Positions 31,950 to 43,289 are shown, counted from the first letter of the stretch. The stretch: 64,000 bases of DNA from Aaosphaeria pasadenensis (GCA_022813625.1 JAKLMB010000005.1:744001-808000); one strand, 5' to 3'. Translations and numbers: made by a program. The notes: generated by a model not told the origin, from the letters alone.

Positions 31950-32945
31950 CAGCGCCCGAAGGGTACAACGAGTAGCAATCAGGCAATGGCAAATGGACGG
32001 TATGTCGAAGGGAAAGAAAATAAGACTCGGAGGTCAAAAGAGACTGCACTTTGCACTTGCACGATGCGGAACCGTGTTAACCTAGCGGTGTGGGTCCCTC
32101 GGGCATTAGCTCTTTTTCTTCAGATCTGCGGTGGCGCAACGGAAGACCAATTGCTGCTCCTTCAATCATTATGTCCTCATGCAGGGTAAGAATGTACTCG
32201 TACAGCATCTCACCAATTGGAAATTGCCTCTTCAGCCCATTGTAATCACGGCATGCTGCAATACTGCCTCATCAATGGCCGTTGCAAACCATATTCGACG
32301 TGACAGCACACTAGCAGAAAAAAGGTATCAATACGAGCTAGGACCGCCCGCGTCGCAACTTCTTGTCGCCACTCTGGAGCGCATCTCACATCGCGCACAG
32401 TGGGAGGTCACTGTAACATTTTTCGTACTCGGACTTGGTTCGCGTTCGTTTATAATATTTCGGCACTTGGCCGACTTGATGGATTGGATGCGATTAAATT
32501 GGATTGGGTGGATTTGTTGCACTCGACTTCAGCCCTATCACGCTAACCTCCCTGTCGAACATCGTCGAAAATCCTCAGGGACTACTTCCCATCACTTAGT
32601 AAAGGCCTTTTAGCCAGTGATGAGATGCAATTATCTTTTGTATTTAATATTAAGCATCATAAGTACTTGTTTTGACACACACACGAAATTCCAGACTTAA
32701 CATCACGGCGTTATAACACTACAAAATTCCAAGCAGTGAGATATGCCTTCATACCAATTATCCTCAATGCCATGTCCATGAAGAAAAAGCAAAAACCGAT
32801 GAGCAATTCTCATCATGCCTCTCCAAGCAGAAATACGTTGTGTCAGAAAACGTGTAGGCAATTCCCATTATGCCATCCAAGACCAGAATATGCTGCAAAC
32901 GCCCCAACAATGTAGAAACAAGATTCATACCCCTCATCACCATTC
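31950..32945. other. Intergenic, no gene seen
   Basis: About 1 kb covering the MATE promoter. Near 32470-32520 the words GATTGGAT and GGATTGGGTGGATTTG recur as a weak simple repeat. A tRNA A-box-like word at 32130 has no matching B box. Confidence 0.4.
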
Positions 32946-33314
32946 TCACTGACCTCGATTCCCCTGAGCCTCAACATCCCCTGCCCTCCTCCGCCTCACC
33001 CTCCGTGCCCTACTGCACCGACACTTGAACAAGCCATCAAAGCATCCTGCGCAGCATCCGCACCTGCGATAGCATGACCTAAATCAACAAACAGTCAGCT
33101 CAGCCTCCTCGATTGCAGGGGAGGTGAATACTTACGTGAACCAGCCAAATGCCCACACCATGAAGACACCGAGGAAGAGTACGGCGCAAAAGGCGATCAT
33201 GATGGCCCACCAGGGAAGGGTGTCGTATTCGAGCGTGGCGGGCTCCCATGCTTTGGGGATCATGTCTTCGGAGAGGACGCGAGGGACGAAATAGGGGTTT
33301 TGGATGATTGGCAT
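32946..33314 (-). CDS. Small single-pass membrane protein with Cys/Arg-rich tail
   Basis: Not recognised. Exons 33314-33136 and 33078-32946 give 103 residues after a 57-nt intron (GTAAGT, a GCTGAC branch, TTTAG). Residues 1-34 are polar, 35-59 form one transmembrane span (LPWWAIMIAFCAVLFLGVFM then VWAFGWF), and the tail begins SCYRRCGCCAGCF, followed by LFKCRCSRARRVRRRRAG. Seven cysteines directly after the membrane span would suit palmitoylation or metal binding; the Arg run suggests a cytosolic tail. Without splicing the frame stops at once on the TAA within the donor, giving a 60-residue form without the cysteines. The splice signals and the coherent tail support a real gene. It may be fungus-specific. 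Confidence 0.6.
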
Positions 33315-33833
33315 GGTGGAGGACGATGTTGTTGTGGTGATGGGTTTGAGTTGTTGAGTGGCTGTGTTGGATGTCCGAAGTCGACGAGTGTTAAGAGCTG
33401 ATAGATTACGCTCGATTGAGACTGTTGAAAGAGTCTTTTGGTGGTTTGAGACTTGGAGGCTGATATCGTAGATGCTTGCGTTGTGGGTATATCTTGAAGT
33501 GTGGTGGAAGGTTTGTATAGATGGACGACGCTACACGAGCGACTATTACATGGGAGTCCAGGTTATATAGGATCCTTTAACGTGTCCATGGATATGGAAA
33601 GGTTGACTGTGGACAGATTGTGGGTTATTGTATTGGGATATCAACCATGGACCAACTCAAGTTGCACCCAACAAAACGATCCGACCCGGTTGATCGGACG
33701 CTGGTAACCACTTGGACAGCAATGAGGATGCAGTAGAATTAACGTTGTAACTTCGTGTTGCCATCGAGGCAGATGTTCTATTTCTTCTAGTTGGACTGCA
33801 TATAAGTATAATCGATAAGACGAAGGAGTTTGC
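33315..33833. other. Intergenic, no gene seen
   Basis: A 519-base gap holding the promoter of the small membrane protein gene and the 3' end of the DBP7 transcript. No coding or RNA signal recognised. Confidence 0.4.
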
Positions 33834-36299
33834 TTAACCAAGATTGAACTCGTCCGCCTGGCCTGCGTGCCGCATGAACTTTTCTCGTGCCCGCACCGCC
33901 TTGCGCATCTTTGCTGCATCTTCGCTGGGGTCCACTTGATCAATCTCTGCTTTACCACCCGACTTATCGTTCCCGTCCTTGGTGGCACCTCTCATCCTGG
34001 GTGTGGCACCCTTTGCGCTATCCCTTCCAGCACCCGTCCTCAAACCGGGAACCTTCATACCACTTGGACGTTCACGAAGTGCAAATGCCTTTGCGAGATG
34101 TCCAAGATGGAGCTGCTTAATATCGAAATAGCCTCTTTCGGCAGCAACATGGGTTGCGTAGGCCCTGACGTGACTTTGGTACGCTCGCCGAGCGCTCTCC
34201 ATTCGTGCGGGAGACGCAAGGGCCCAGCGCTCGACGGCAAGTTGGAGATCCGTAGCCTTGTCCATGAAAGCGTTCTTGTCTTTCGTCACACCAGAAGTGA
34301 TGAGTCCCTTCTTCAAGATCTCGTTCGCATCCTGGCGTCCGATGTGAATACCTGCCTCGCCATCTTTCCTATCGCTCTTGAGTATATCAACGTAGCCTTC
34401 CTCGCAACCTGGCATTAAAAAGATGGTAGCGCGTCCGTCACGGCCAGCACGAGCAGTACGACCAATTCTGTGGAGATGGTCCTCTCGGGCAAAAGCAGGG
34501 TCGAATTCTATTACTAGATCCACATTAGGAAGATCGAGTCCACGGGAGGCAACGTCCGTAGCTAATAATAGAGCAGGCTCTTTGTTTTTGGTAAAGTGTT
34601 GCAAAGTCGATGTTCGGAGTGATTGTTGTAGTGAACCATGGAGTCGGTAAGCTGAGACGGAATGCGTCTTTGGCGATAGGAGAGACGACTCGGTATGAGT
34701 AACGTCAAGCTTTGTTGGGTCTGACTCAATGACAGCCTTGCCGTTCTTAGTCTTCTTCTGTGTGGCTTCATCAGATGCTTTCTCGTCGACCGCCTCCGGC
34801 TTCTGTACATCCGCACCCTCGAAGAACTTTTCCAACTCGCTCGTGAGGATGCTGAAATGGAAGTCTACAGAGTCCGCGCAAGAGAAGAACACAATAGCTT
34901 TCATGATAGAACCCTTGCGAGCGAACGCCCGTTTCAGGAAGCTGATGAGAGAAACCAAGCGGAGCTTAGGCGCAACCACGGCGTACGACTGCTTCAACTG
35001 GGCGGGTGCAAAGAATCCTTCCTCTCTAACGACCTCTGTACCATCCAGGTCCTTAGGGTCTGCTCGGATATGAACAGCATCCTTCAAACTGATCTGCCCG
35101 AGGCGTTCAACATCCATTTTCATCGTGGCAGAACAGAGAATGGTAGTCCTCTTATTGGGAAGTCCAGATATCGCGGCGTCTCCTTCCTTTTTGGCACGTA
35201 ATCTCAAGTTTAGATTACCAATGATCTTCTGGATCTCCTCCTCAAAACCTAGCTCCATCAAGCGATCACCTTCGTCCAATACAAGCCACCTTACGTTGCT
35301 CACGTCTAGCGCCTCTGTGTGTTCAAGATGATCCGCTAGCCTACCAGGCGTAGCAACCAAAATATTGATACCTTTTCTTAGCCTTGCTTTTTCAGACTTC
35401 TTCTTCTCTCCTCCAATGACTGTTCCCGCAACGAGCCAATGCGCACATCCGAGCACCTTTTCCAAAACCGTAGCAATTTGTTTACTCAGTTCACGAGTCG
35501 GTGCGAGAATAATTGCAAAAAGTCCGGAGTTTCTTTGAACAGCTTCGTCCACCTTTCTCTTCTTCATGTTTGCAGATATCTCAATCAGACGTTGCACTAT
35601 CGGCAAGAGATATGCAAGTGTCTTTCCGGAACCTGTTTCGGCTTGTATGAATGCATCCGAGTCATCTTTCACCAGTTGTGCTATGGCGGCTTTCTGAATA
35701 GCTGTAGGAGCCTTCATCTCCATCTTATTGAGGAGATGGGTTGCAAGGGAGGGTGATATACCCAGGGATGTGAAAGTTTCAAGCTCGCTCGATAGCGGCG
35801 CATTCGAAGGTTCGACGTGTTCATCGCTCGCGGATTTATCTTTGGGTAGAGATTCGGTCGTTGATGTGGGGTTGAACGAGAACAGCGAGGAGATGATCTG
35901 TTTTCCACCCTTAGGCCCTGAACTCTTCTCTCCTGTACTCTTTGTGACATTGGGGTTCGATTGCGGTCGGAATTCTTCCTGCTCTGTGTTGTCTCGAGCG
36001 GCAGGTTTGAACTCGCCGCTGACGCGCGGTCTCTTTGGTAGTCTTTCTGTTGGTCGTTCGGGCTCAGGGCTGTTTGACTTTTGCTTTGGTCGTTCGCCTA
36101 GCTTCGTACGGTTCGGATTCGAAGTCGTTTTATTCGTAGGTTTTTCTCCGTTCAGACGTCCTGTTGCCCTGTCATGCCAATGCCCTGCGGCTCTCTTTGC
36201 GGATTGTCGGTCCTTCCAACTCCCACCCTTGAACTTTGGTTTATTGAGAAACCCAGTTTCAGGGATGGAGAAGTTCAAGAGCATGCCATCGTCGGCCAT
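33834..36299 (-). CDS. DBP7: ATP-dependent RNA helicase DBP7
   Basis: DEAD-box helicase of 821 residues, single exon, acting in the nucleolus in 60S ribosome assembly. The N-terminus (MADDGMLLNFSIPETGFLNK, then PKFKGGSWKDR) matches the Dbp7 family. Motifs in order: Q motif near 177-205, motif I AETGSGKT (220-227), Ia PTREL (267-271), TPGR, motif II DEGD (342-345) in place of DEAD, III SAT (390-392), then in the second RecA lobe LLLATDVASRGLDLPNVD and HRIGRTARAGRDGRA (motif VI). The DEGD variant is usual for Dbp7. Low-complexity basic sequence precedes the core, and the tail carries Lys/Arg-rich RNA-binding-like sequence. It is divergent with the pantothenate synthetase gene across 358 bases. 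Confidence 0.95.
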   Translation of the reverse strand: MADDGMLLNFSIPETGFLNKPKFKGGSWKDRQSAKRAAGHWHDRATGRLNGEKPTNKTTSNPNRTKLGERPKQKSNSPEPERPTERLPKRPRVSGEFKPAARDNTEQEEFRPQSNPNVTKSTGEKSSGPKGGKQIISSLFSFNPTSTTESLPKDKSASDEHVEPSNAPLSSELETFTSLGISPSLATHLLNKMEMKAPTAIQKAAIAQLVKDDSDAFIQAETGSGKTLAYLLPIVQRLIEISANMKKRKVDEAVQRNSGLFAIILAPTRELSKQIATVLEKVLGCAHWLVAGTVIGGEKKKSEKARLRKGINILVATPGRLADHLEHTEALDVSNVRWLVLDEGDRLMELGFEEEIQKIIGNLNLRLRAKKEGDAAISGLPNKRTTILCSATMKMDVERLGQISLKDAVHIRADPKDLDGTEVVREEGFFAPAQLKQSYAVVAPKLRLVSLISFLKRAFARKGSIMKAIVFFSCADSVDFHFSILTSELEKFFEGADVQKPEAVDEKASDEATQKKTKNGKAVIESDPTKLDVTHTESSLLSPKTHSVSAYRLHGSLQQSLRTSTLQHFTKNKEPALLLATDVASRGLDLPNVDLVIEFDPAFAREDHLHRIGRTARAGRDGRATIFLMPGCEEGYVDILKSDRKDGEAGIHIGRQDANEILKKGLITSGVTKDKNAFMDKATDLQLAVERWALASPARMESARRAYQSHVRAYATHVAAERGYFDIKQLHLGHLAKAFALRERPSGMKVPGLRTGAGRDSAKGATPRMRGATKDGNDKSGGKAEIDQVDPSEDAAKMRKAVRAREKFMRHAGQADEFNLG

Positions 36300-36657
36300 T
36301 TTCCTCCTATATACTGTGGAAAACTCGCGTGTTGTCTGGTTTCGGTGGTCTTTGCAGTTGCGAAAGTCCGCGCCAAAATTCTAGAATGAAACTTTTTGGT
36401 GGAGACCCTCCCTCTTGGTCCGTGCTGTATTATCAGATCGGCCTCGGTACGTGCCGTCGTGAGGATAACTCCCGCGTTGTTTGGAGTCCAACAGAAGGTA
36501 TTTCTTGCTCAGCTCGAGAGCAATGGCTTCGATTTACTCTTCTCACGGACATCACATTCAGGACCCATAGTTCCATCGGTTTTTTCATCTCCCCGCACCT
36601 CTCCGCGACCTCAACTAACTCAGCGGGACGTATATTCCCCGCAACAACACGTTCACC
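36300..36657. promoter_or_regulatory. Divergent promoter, DBP7 and pantothenate synthetase
   Basis: A 358-base head-to-head gap, pyrimidine-rich on the top strand toward panC. No TATA or CCAAT element stands out. No gene. Confidence 0.45.
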
Positions 36658-37835
36658 ATGGCGGGCACTTTGCGAGTTCTGACCGGTAAATAGGACAGTG
36701 ATTTCTGCCATTGAATACCGACGCTGATGTTTCCCAAGGCTCGTGTCTTAGTAGAGCTCTCCCACGCGCCTCGTACAGGATCCCAGTCCGCAATGTCGTC
36801 TCTGGCGCACACCTTCGACCATTGTCTACCTCCACCCAGATCTTCCACGATGTAGCGCCTCTTCGAAAGTATCGAAAGGACCTTCTCCTCAACAAACGTA
36901 CAGTCGGACTTGTGCCGACTATGGGCGCATTGCATAACGGACATCTCTCCCTTATCCGTCATGCAGCAGCAGAGAACACAGACGTCTTCGTCACCGTCTA
37001 TGTTAATCCTACACAATTTGGCCTCAATGAGGATCTAGCATCCTACCCCAAGACATGGGAGGCCGATATGCAGATGCTTGGTGTTTTGGATCAAGAGCTG
37101 GCAAGTGCAGGCAAGGGTAGAGTTACTGCTGTCTTTGCGCCATCGACGAAAACTATGTATCCCATATTACCACCCGATAGCAGCATTCCTGGCAAAGGCT
37201 CCTTCGTAGAGATGCGACCATTGGGTCAACTTCTTGAAGGAGCATCCCGACCGGTTTTCTTCCGAGGTGTAGCTACAGTATGCCTGAAGCTATTCAATAT
37301 ATGCACACCCGACCGAGTCTATTTTGGGCAGAAAGACATACAACAAACTGTTGTTATAAAGCGTCTTGTTAAGGACTTCCATCTTGATACGGAGGTGAGA
37401 ATTTGCCCTACAGCTAGGGAGAAGGACGGCCTGGCGCTATCGTCCCGGAATGTGTATCTTGGTACTCGCCGCCGCAATGTTGGTATAGTTTTGAACCAGT
37501 CTTTGCGCAAGGCAGAGGCGCAATATAAGGCTGGGAAACGGAGTAGAGGTGATATACTTTGGCCGGCAAATGATCACGCCGACAAGACTCTTTTTGAGCA
37601 GGATGCGCTTCTGCCGAGCGAGCGAGCAAGGTTCGAAGTCGACTACATTAGTCTTGCTGACCCTGACACTATGGAGGAGATCGAGGAAGTTGACGCAACC
37701 CGCGGGGCTATTCTTAGTGGAGCAGTGAAGATGTTGCCTCTCGAAGAGCCTCAAGAAGGCGAAGAGCTGGGCGTTGGAGGTGGACAGATTCCAGTGCGCC
37801 TGATTGATAACGTCGTACTTGAGCCAGCCTTATAG
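36658..37835 (+). CDS. Pantoate-beta-alanine ligase (pantothenate synthetase)
   Basis: Joins pantoate and beta-alanine with ATP, the last step of pantothenate synthesis before coenzyme A. Exons 36658-36685 and 36739-37835 give 374 residues. The start is the ATG in CACCATGG at 36658: exon 1 encodes MAGTLRVLT and splices through GTAAAT..CCCAAG. The frame alone has no ATG before the conserved PTMG, so the small first exon is needed. Motifs are the HIGH-like GLVPTMGALHNGHLSLIRHA, VYVNPTQFGLNEDLASYP, VYFGQKDIQQTVVIKRLV and the KMSKS-like region with GLALSSRNVYL. The first 55 residues are Arg/Ser-rich without acidic residues until Asp47, so mitochondrial import is possible. The protein is longer than bacterial PanC (about 285) through this leader and inserts in the middle and near the C-terminus. 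Confidence 0.93.
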
Positions 37836-37998
37836 ATACTCTCAAGATTTTCCTACAAAAAAATATCACGACAGGATCAGATTTTCTAATATACGAATCA
37901 CTTATGACAAAGACAAACATTCTTTATCCTCAGGTAGACTACTCGGACCGCCATCACTCAGAGGCTTTAGCGAATAACATCAACATCATCCGCCCACT

Positions 37999-38874
37999 TT
38001 AGCCTTCCCACAGTCTCGGTCCAGGCATCTGATATTTAAGCAGTCCACTCAATGGCCATTCATATATTCTTTGCTCGACCATGATGCCTTTATCATTCAG
38101 ATCATATGCACCAGGGAATTTTACCAATGGCTCTGGCACACCACCACCAGGCCCCAACACATCTACCTGCGCACAAGCAATGTAAAACTGCGTACTGTTG
38201 TAGCTCGGACGCACATACAAATGCTCAACCCTCAGCAGATACTTCCCTGGCGGCGTCCGCCTCGGTATCGTGAAATTCATGCCAGTCTGATCGCGGGTGA
38301 TCCACGTCGTGTCGTCCTTAGGCCCGAATTCCGCGATCTTGAACCAATCTCCATCGCCCTCATAGTCATCTAGATTGTCGACTGTCGATTTTGACATGTA
38401 AGCCATACCGGGACCGTTGTGATAGATGATGTAAGGCTCCAATGGCTCGTCTGCACTACGCCCAATGACGAAACCGACTTCTGAACCAGCAACTACAGTT
38501 GCGGTTTGTGTTCCTGAACCTGACGTCGCTGCGCCGCGGCCACATCGGAGGTTGGGCGAGGATATGTCATAGTAAGGCATGTATTGATCAGAAACTGTAG
38601 GACTATCAGCGGCAAAGCCCGCAGTGATGTTACTATCGAGTGATCAGCTAAGGGACTTTGAATACATCCCACTTAAGGCTACGAGCTACTTTACCGAACG
38701 AATTGCCATTGCTCTGTTACCGTGTTATTGAACATAAAGCGGCTAAAGACATCTAAGGACTTGGTTAGCACACAAGTGGCAATTTGAGTATTTGTGAGCG
38801 CTCCTACAATGACACTGTACCAAGCCTGTTCCATAAGAGACAAGGAAAGCCAACGAAAGAGCTAGGTTTCTCAT
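37999..38874 (-). CDS. AA9 lytic polysaccharide monooxygenase (secreted)
   Basis: Copper enzyme that oxidatively cleaves cellulose or related glucans outside the cell. Exons 38874-38808, 38752-38695 and 38632-37999 give 252 residues. Exon 1 encodes the signal peptide MRNLALSLAFLVSYGTGLVQ then C; the next residue, His22, becomes the mature N-terminus and copper ligand of the histidine brace. Mature sequence begins HYVFSRFMFNNTVTEQWQFV, the AA9 pattern. The second His is in IIYHNGPGMAYMSK, and the axial Tyr is in TQFYIACAQVDVLGPGG. The end IYEWPLSGLLKYQMPGPRLW matches the usual Y.IPGP.LW. There is no CBM1 module. Intron 1 uses GTAGGA as donor, less common but required to give HY. It lies just downstream of a probably secreted amine oxidase on the same strand. 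Confidence 0.93.
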
Positions 38875-39420
38875 ATTTTCGCGCAGTAAGAACGAATGCA
38901 GAACGTAAAGGGAAAGAAAGCCAAGAATAAAATAGAATCCAACCAGGATTTTCTGGTAATCCTGACTTTTAAGAACCTGCAACACATACCAATCATTGAC
39001 GGCTATTGTGGATGGTATTGATTGAGTACGCTTTTTTAACCGGTGATAATTTCAATCACTGGATTGATTACGAGCACTCACTGAGATTACAAATGAGCCA
39101 ACAGATCTTCGAGCATTAACAGAAGTTGTATATTCTAGATAAGCGGTACGCACCACTTCTGGAATAGGATCGTATGTGGTTCTAGATCTCAATCAGTTGA
39201 CCCCTGTCCTGTTCAAAAGCAGAGGTTAGAAACTGGAGACGGGTGCGACATAATCACTAACACTGAGTGGAATCCTTTCCCAAAAACGTGACTATATGAT
39301 TTGAATACTAACAATGGTCTAATTAATATTACAAATGGTGCTGAAACGCGCAAGAAAAATGAAACTATGGGCAGTCAATCCAGTAAGGAGGTAAAATGCA
39401 ACCAATCCTTAAAGAAGGAT
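38875..39420. other. Intergenic between LPMO and amine oxidase
   Basis: A 546-base AT-rich gap that serves as the LPMO promoter and the amine oxidase 3' flank. No gene or known binding site identified. Confidence 0.4.
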
Positions 39421-41018
39421 CTATTCCTTCTTGTCAGCGCCGAGGTCATCAAGAACTTCCTGCGCTGCACGTTTTCCTGCTGTAATGGCCCCCTCGAGAT
39501 ATCCCTTCCACTCATACGCTGTTTCACCTCCTCCAAAGTGCAGATTGCCGTATGGCTCTCTCAGAGCTGCTCCGTACTTGCGCAAGAGACCGGGACCCAT
39601 GGAACTAGTAGGAGCGCCTTCAAGATACTCTTCCTTCGTCCACTCAACGTAATTAAGCTCAAGGACATCACGAGCATTTTCAGCCAGTTCTTCTCCGACA
39701 AGAGTTGCCAAGTGCTCAACGATAGCATCTTCCTTCTCTTGCTGAGGAAGCTCATGCCACTCAGCTGCAATGTCACCAGAGACGAAGAAAGCCAAGCTGT
39801 ACTGTGAGTCGGCAAGATCTGATGTGTCCCAACCGAAGCAGATAGGGCCGACGAATGAAGTGAATTTGCCAACCAATCCTGCGTTGCGCCACCAAGGTTC
39901 CGAGTACGAAAGGATCAACTTGGCGTAAATACCAGGCTTGGTGCTGGAGACAAGAGTAAATTTCTCCTTTGGAAGAGCAGGGTCAAATTCGATATCCTTG
40001 TACATGTTGGTTGGGATGGCAATGATGACTTTCTTCGTCTTGAACGCTTGGTCCGATTTGGTAGTAACGATTGAAGTGCCGTCATCGCATGACTTGATGC
40101 TCTTGACTGGATTGTTGACGAGAACAGTGCCGTTCTCCATGGCGTCGACAAGGCTCGTTGCGATGGAAGTGGTTCCTGGAATGATCTATTAGCTTCGTTG
40201 AAATGGCCCGTTGGAATCGACAAGTGCTCACCTTTCTTAACCTTCAATGACTGAGCACCATCCGCACCCTCACTGAGGAGACTGATGAGGCCGTTACCAG
40301 ATTTCACATAGTCCAAGAAGTAATGCGCGCCAACTTCTTCTGGGGCACGGCCAACGATAGAAGTTGTGAGACCTGTTGCTACGCCCTGGACGTGAGGAAA
40401 TTTCCACAAGCCATGCAGAGCGACCCAGTCGGCGAAGGAAACATCCTCCTTCTTTGGGAACTTGTCGAAGTTGCGAATGTCAACCTCTTCAGCAGCTTCG
40501 GCAATGAGTGTGAGGACCTTTCCTTCGAGAACCGCCTCTATAGGGTCCTCGGACTAAAGGTTCGTCAGTATCATGAGACAATTGCTGGTGAGCAAGAGAT
40601 TTCTTACATTCGATTGCGCTCCTGGGGGCATCCTTGACAATTTTCCATCCACACCTTGAAAGACAGTATCGCCATCGGTAAACTGTTCCGCGGTTTCCAA
40701 CCCGAATTGCTCTGTCAATGCAAAAACCTCTGGCTGCGTCTTGTTATTGATCCAAGTAGCACCTAACTCGATCACACCAGGTCCGCTTTTCCGTTGGAAA
40801 GATCGCGATCTTCCTCCAATTTGTTCTTTGGCCTCCAGCACTACAGTCTTGAGGCCGCTTTGTTGTAGGTTATATCCGGACATCAGTCCTGAAAATCCAC
40901 CGCCTACAACAACGACGTCGACCTCAACTGGTGGTTTTGGAGTGGCAACCCCATAGACCTGGGGCATCATAAGGAGTGACGTGATGCCAATAAGGCTTTT
41001 TGTCCTCGCGTAAATCAT
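39421..41018 (-). CDS. FAD-dependent amine oxidase with signal peptide
   Basis: Flavin monoamine oxidase family, oxidising amines to aldehydes with release of ammonia and hydrogen peroxide. Exons 41018-40608, 40553-40232 and 40175-39421 give 495 residues. Residues 1-25 (MIYARTKSLIGITSLLMMPQ then VYGVA) look like a secretory signal. The FAD-binding Rossmann motif VVVVGGGFSGLMSGYNLQ starts near 36, followed by VLEAKEQIGGRSRSF. The C-terminal FAD block is GNLHFGGGETAYEWKGYLEG with AITAGKRAA. The region where MAO-A/B carry the covalent flavin Cys reads EGAPTSSMGPG, so FAD is probably non-covalent as in Aspergillus MAO-N. Unlike peroxisomal MAO-N there is no C-terminal SKL-like signal (it ends GADKKE). 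Substrate unknown. Divergent with a Zn2Cys6 regulator. Confidence 0.9.
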
Positions 41019-41746
41019 GATGGCGAATTGATTGTTGATATAATACCTTGCGGTCTAAAGAAATAACAAGAAAGTGGTTGTATGAGCTGGTTTGAGATAT
41101 TGATGTCAATTGAGTGAGTATCAAGACATCCTTTATACTTCAAACCTCTCTAGCTGAATGACCATGACCTTCTTTGATTGCCACTCCAAGATGCTATGTA
41201 CTACGCATTTCATGGTCGCCTTGCAATTTTTCCTGAGCCGGTGAGGCTGTAATTTTCCATAATTACCTTGAGTCTCTATCCAAGATACTTGGTGAGCGCG
41301 CCTATGTAAGGAAACGCGGTTAGGTAGCAAATGTGAATACTGAAGATGTAAAAAAATCATTAGTGTTCATCTCATCACGCTGTGCAGGATCTCAACCGCG
41401 CTCTGGAGGATCTTACCGCGCTGTGCATGCCCGACTGCCATGCCTTGAGGAGCCCCAGCCACACTTGGCGATGATGTATCCGCTGAACGCCTTGCTCCAT
41501 TCCCGAATGGGATGCTTGGTCTTCGTCGTTATTGGAAGCGCAATGCCAACCAAGAACCCAATGTCCTTGCTCGCCGTTTTGCTTTGGCTTTTTGCTCAAC
41601 GGCTTTGCATGGTAAGCTGGAGTTCTTAAGATCAAAATATTCCGAGGGCAAATCTGTAGCCGCGCTCTACAGCATCACGCCCCATCGATGACCCCTAGTC
41701 GCTCATCCAACCCTCAACGCCTGTCAGTGATTTAATCTTTACTAAC
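41019..41746. promoter_or_regulatory. Divergent promoter, amine oxidase and Zn2Cys6 regulator
   Basis: A 728-base gap between head-to-head genes. Zn2Cys6 proteins often bind CGG-type half sites, but no clear inverted CGG pair was picked out. The 98-codon frame at 41333-41629 has a hydrophobic middle but no recognised family and is probably chance. Confidence 0.4.
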
Positions 41747-43289
41747 ATGTACCAAAAAGCGAAGCCGCGCTTTTCCAGAACAAGAGCGGGATGTTTGACT
41801 TGCCGTTCACGAAAGAAGAAATGTGATGAGGTCAAACCACGATGCGCAGGCTGTCGGCGCAATCAATTGGGATGCGAATGGCCTTCAGGAGTATCTAGTG
41901 ACAAGGAAGCTGCATTCGTGGCTCGGAAGTTGACCAAAATCGAAGATGCGGATTCCCAAGCCCTAGTAACCATCTCTGCTCCGGGTTTGATCTCGAACAT
42001 CGGATCTGAGCGTGCATGCGGACTCACTCCACAGTCGGGAACTCTCCTAAGTCATTACTTCAGGGAAACGGCTTCCTTTTTTGCAATGACCCCCCTGAAA
42101 GACAACCCTTTCGTCACGGTCCTACTGCCGATTGGATATACTGATGATCTGCTCATGCATGGCTTGATGGCCTTGAGTGGATCCCACTTGACGTATAAGG
42201 AGCCCAATAATACTGCACTTGCAACTGCAACTCAACTTCACTATTCGAAACTACTCAGCGGGCTACGAGCCGAGTTTAGTAATCTCCGTGATGATGACTG
42301 GGAAACTGCGGAAAGGCTTTTGCGGGTATTGGTGGTCGTATGCCATTATGAGGTTAGCACTTCTGAACATTCCCTAGAGCAGCACACACCATTGTATTGT
42401 TGTTCACAATCAATCGTGCTAACAATAAAGCGATCAGGCTCTCTCTGGTGATACACAAGGAGCAATCTTCAATCATCTGCGTGCTAGCCGGCACCTCATT
42501 CAGTCACTTCTTATATCCAAACCGACGAAGCAAGCCGTCAATTCAGATACCTTAGGGTTCAGTCTGGAGCTATATGCCCACCTTGTCACTTGCAACACAA
42601 TCACCCCGCATGGAATTTCATCAGCGCGAGACCTACCGCTTAACAACTTCATCATGACGCCCGAAGAAATGGAGCTCTTCCCAACCTTCGGATCCATCTT
42701 CGCAGGCGGCCACGGACTCTTCCAACTCGTCCCCGAAGTCAGCCTTCTCGCCTCCGAACGCCTGGCCGAAGAAGCTTCCGGACTCCCTCGAGCCGGTGCA
42801 TTGTTGCGGCGCACACACGACGACCTACTTGACCGCATCACATGCTGGAAGATGCCTCCTCCCTCATCGTCAAAGGAAACCACCGAAGACTGGGAACACA
42901 GACGTCGTGCAGCCGAGGCCTTGCGCCAGGGCCTTTACATCTACCTCTCGACCGCGCTATGCGGTTCCCTCGTTTCCGAACCCGTCGTCATATGTGCCAT
43001 ACAGGACCATATCACCAAGTTGTTTGGTTTCGCAGCTCAGCTCGTTGCCTCGCAATATGTTGCTACTATGCTCTGGCCTTTCGTGATTGCCGGCAGCTGT
43101 ATGGCTAGGCCTGTCGAGCGCCAGGCGTTGCTTCGACATATGCGTAGTGGTTGGTTTAGTATGAGGCATTTGAAGATCATAGGGGATACTCTGGAGCTGC
43201 TTTGGGATGATCCTGACCCTCGAGCATATGGTCCGTATGGACTTCATTTGATCATGGAGAAGCATGGAATCAGCCTAGGAATCGCTTGA
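41747..43289 (+). CDS. Zn2Cys6 fungal transcription factor
   Basis: Nuclear DNA-binding regulator. Exons 41747-42352 and 42438-43289 give 485 residues. The binuclear zinc cluster is near the N-terminus with Cys16, Cys19, Cys26, Cys33, Cys36 and Cys43 (GCLTCRSRKKKCDE then RCAGCRRNQLGCEW), preceded by a basic segment. The rest is helical, of the type called fungal-specific transcription factor domain 2: LLSHYFRETASFFAM near 105, and helices around SGSHLTYKEPNN and LLRVLVVVCHYE; after the splice come FNHLRASRHLIQ and LELYAHLVTCNTITPHGIS. There is no coiled coil directly after the cluster, so mode of dimerisation is unclear. It starts 728 bases from the divergent amine oxidase gene and is a candidate local regulator; its targets are unknown. 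Confidence 0.9.

Noticed and set aside
32126..32200. tRNA A-box-like word TGGCGCAACGG
   Set aside because: No B box or cloverleaf stems follow.
33136..33314. Unspliced 60-residue reading as the whole small membrane gene
   Set aside because: The stop lies inside a consensus GTAAGT donor, and a branch site plus acceptor give a longer coherent product, so the spliced model is preferred.
36711..36738. Pantothenate synthetase start at TTG 36711
   Set aside because: The frame has no ATG there. A small first exon with ATG at 36658 and a GTAAAT..CCCAAG intron gives a proper start and keeps frame.
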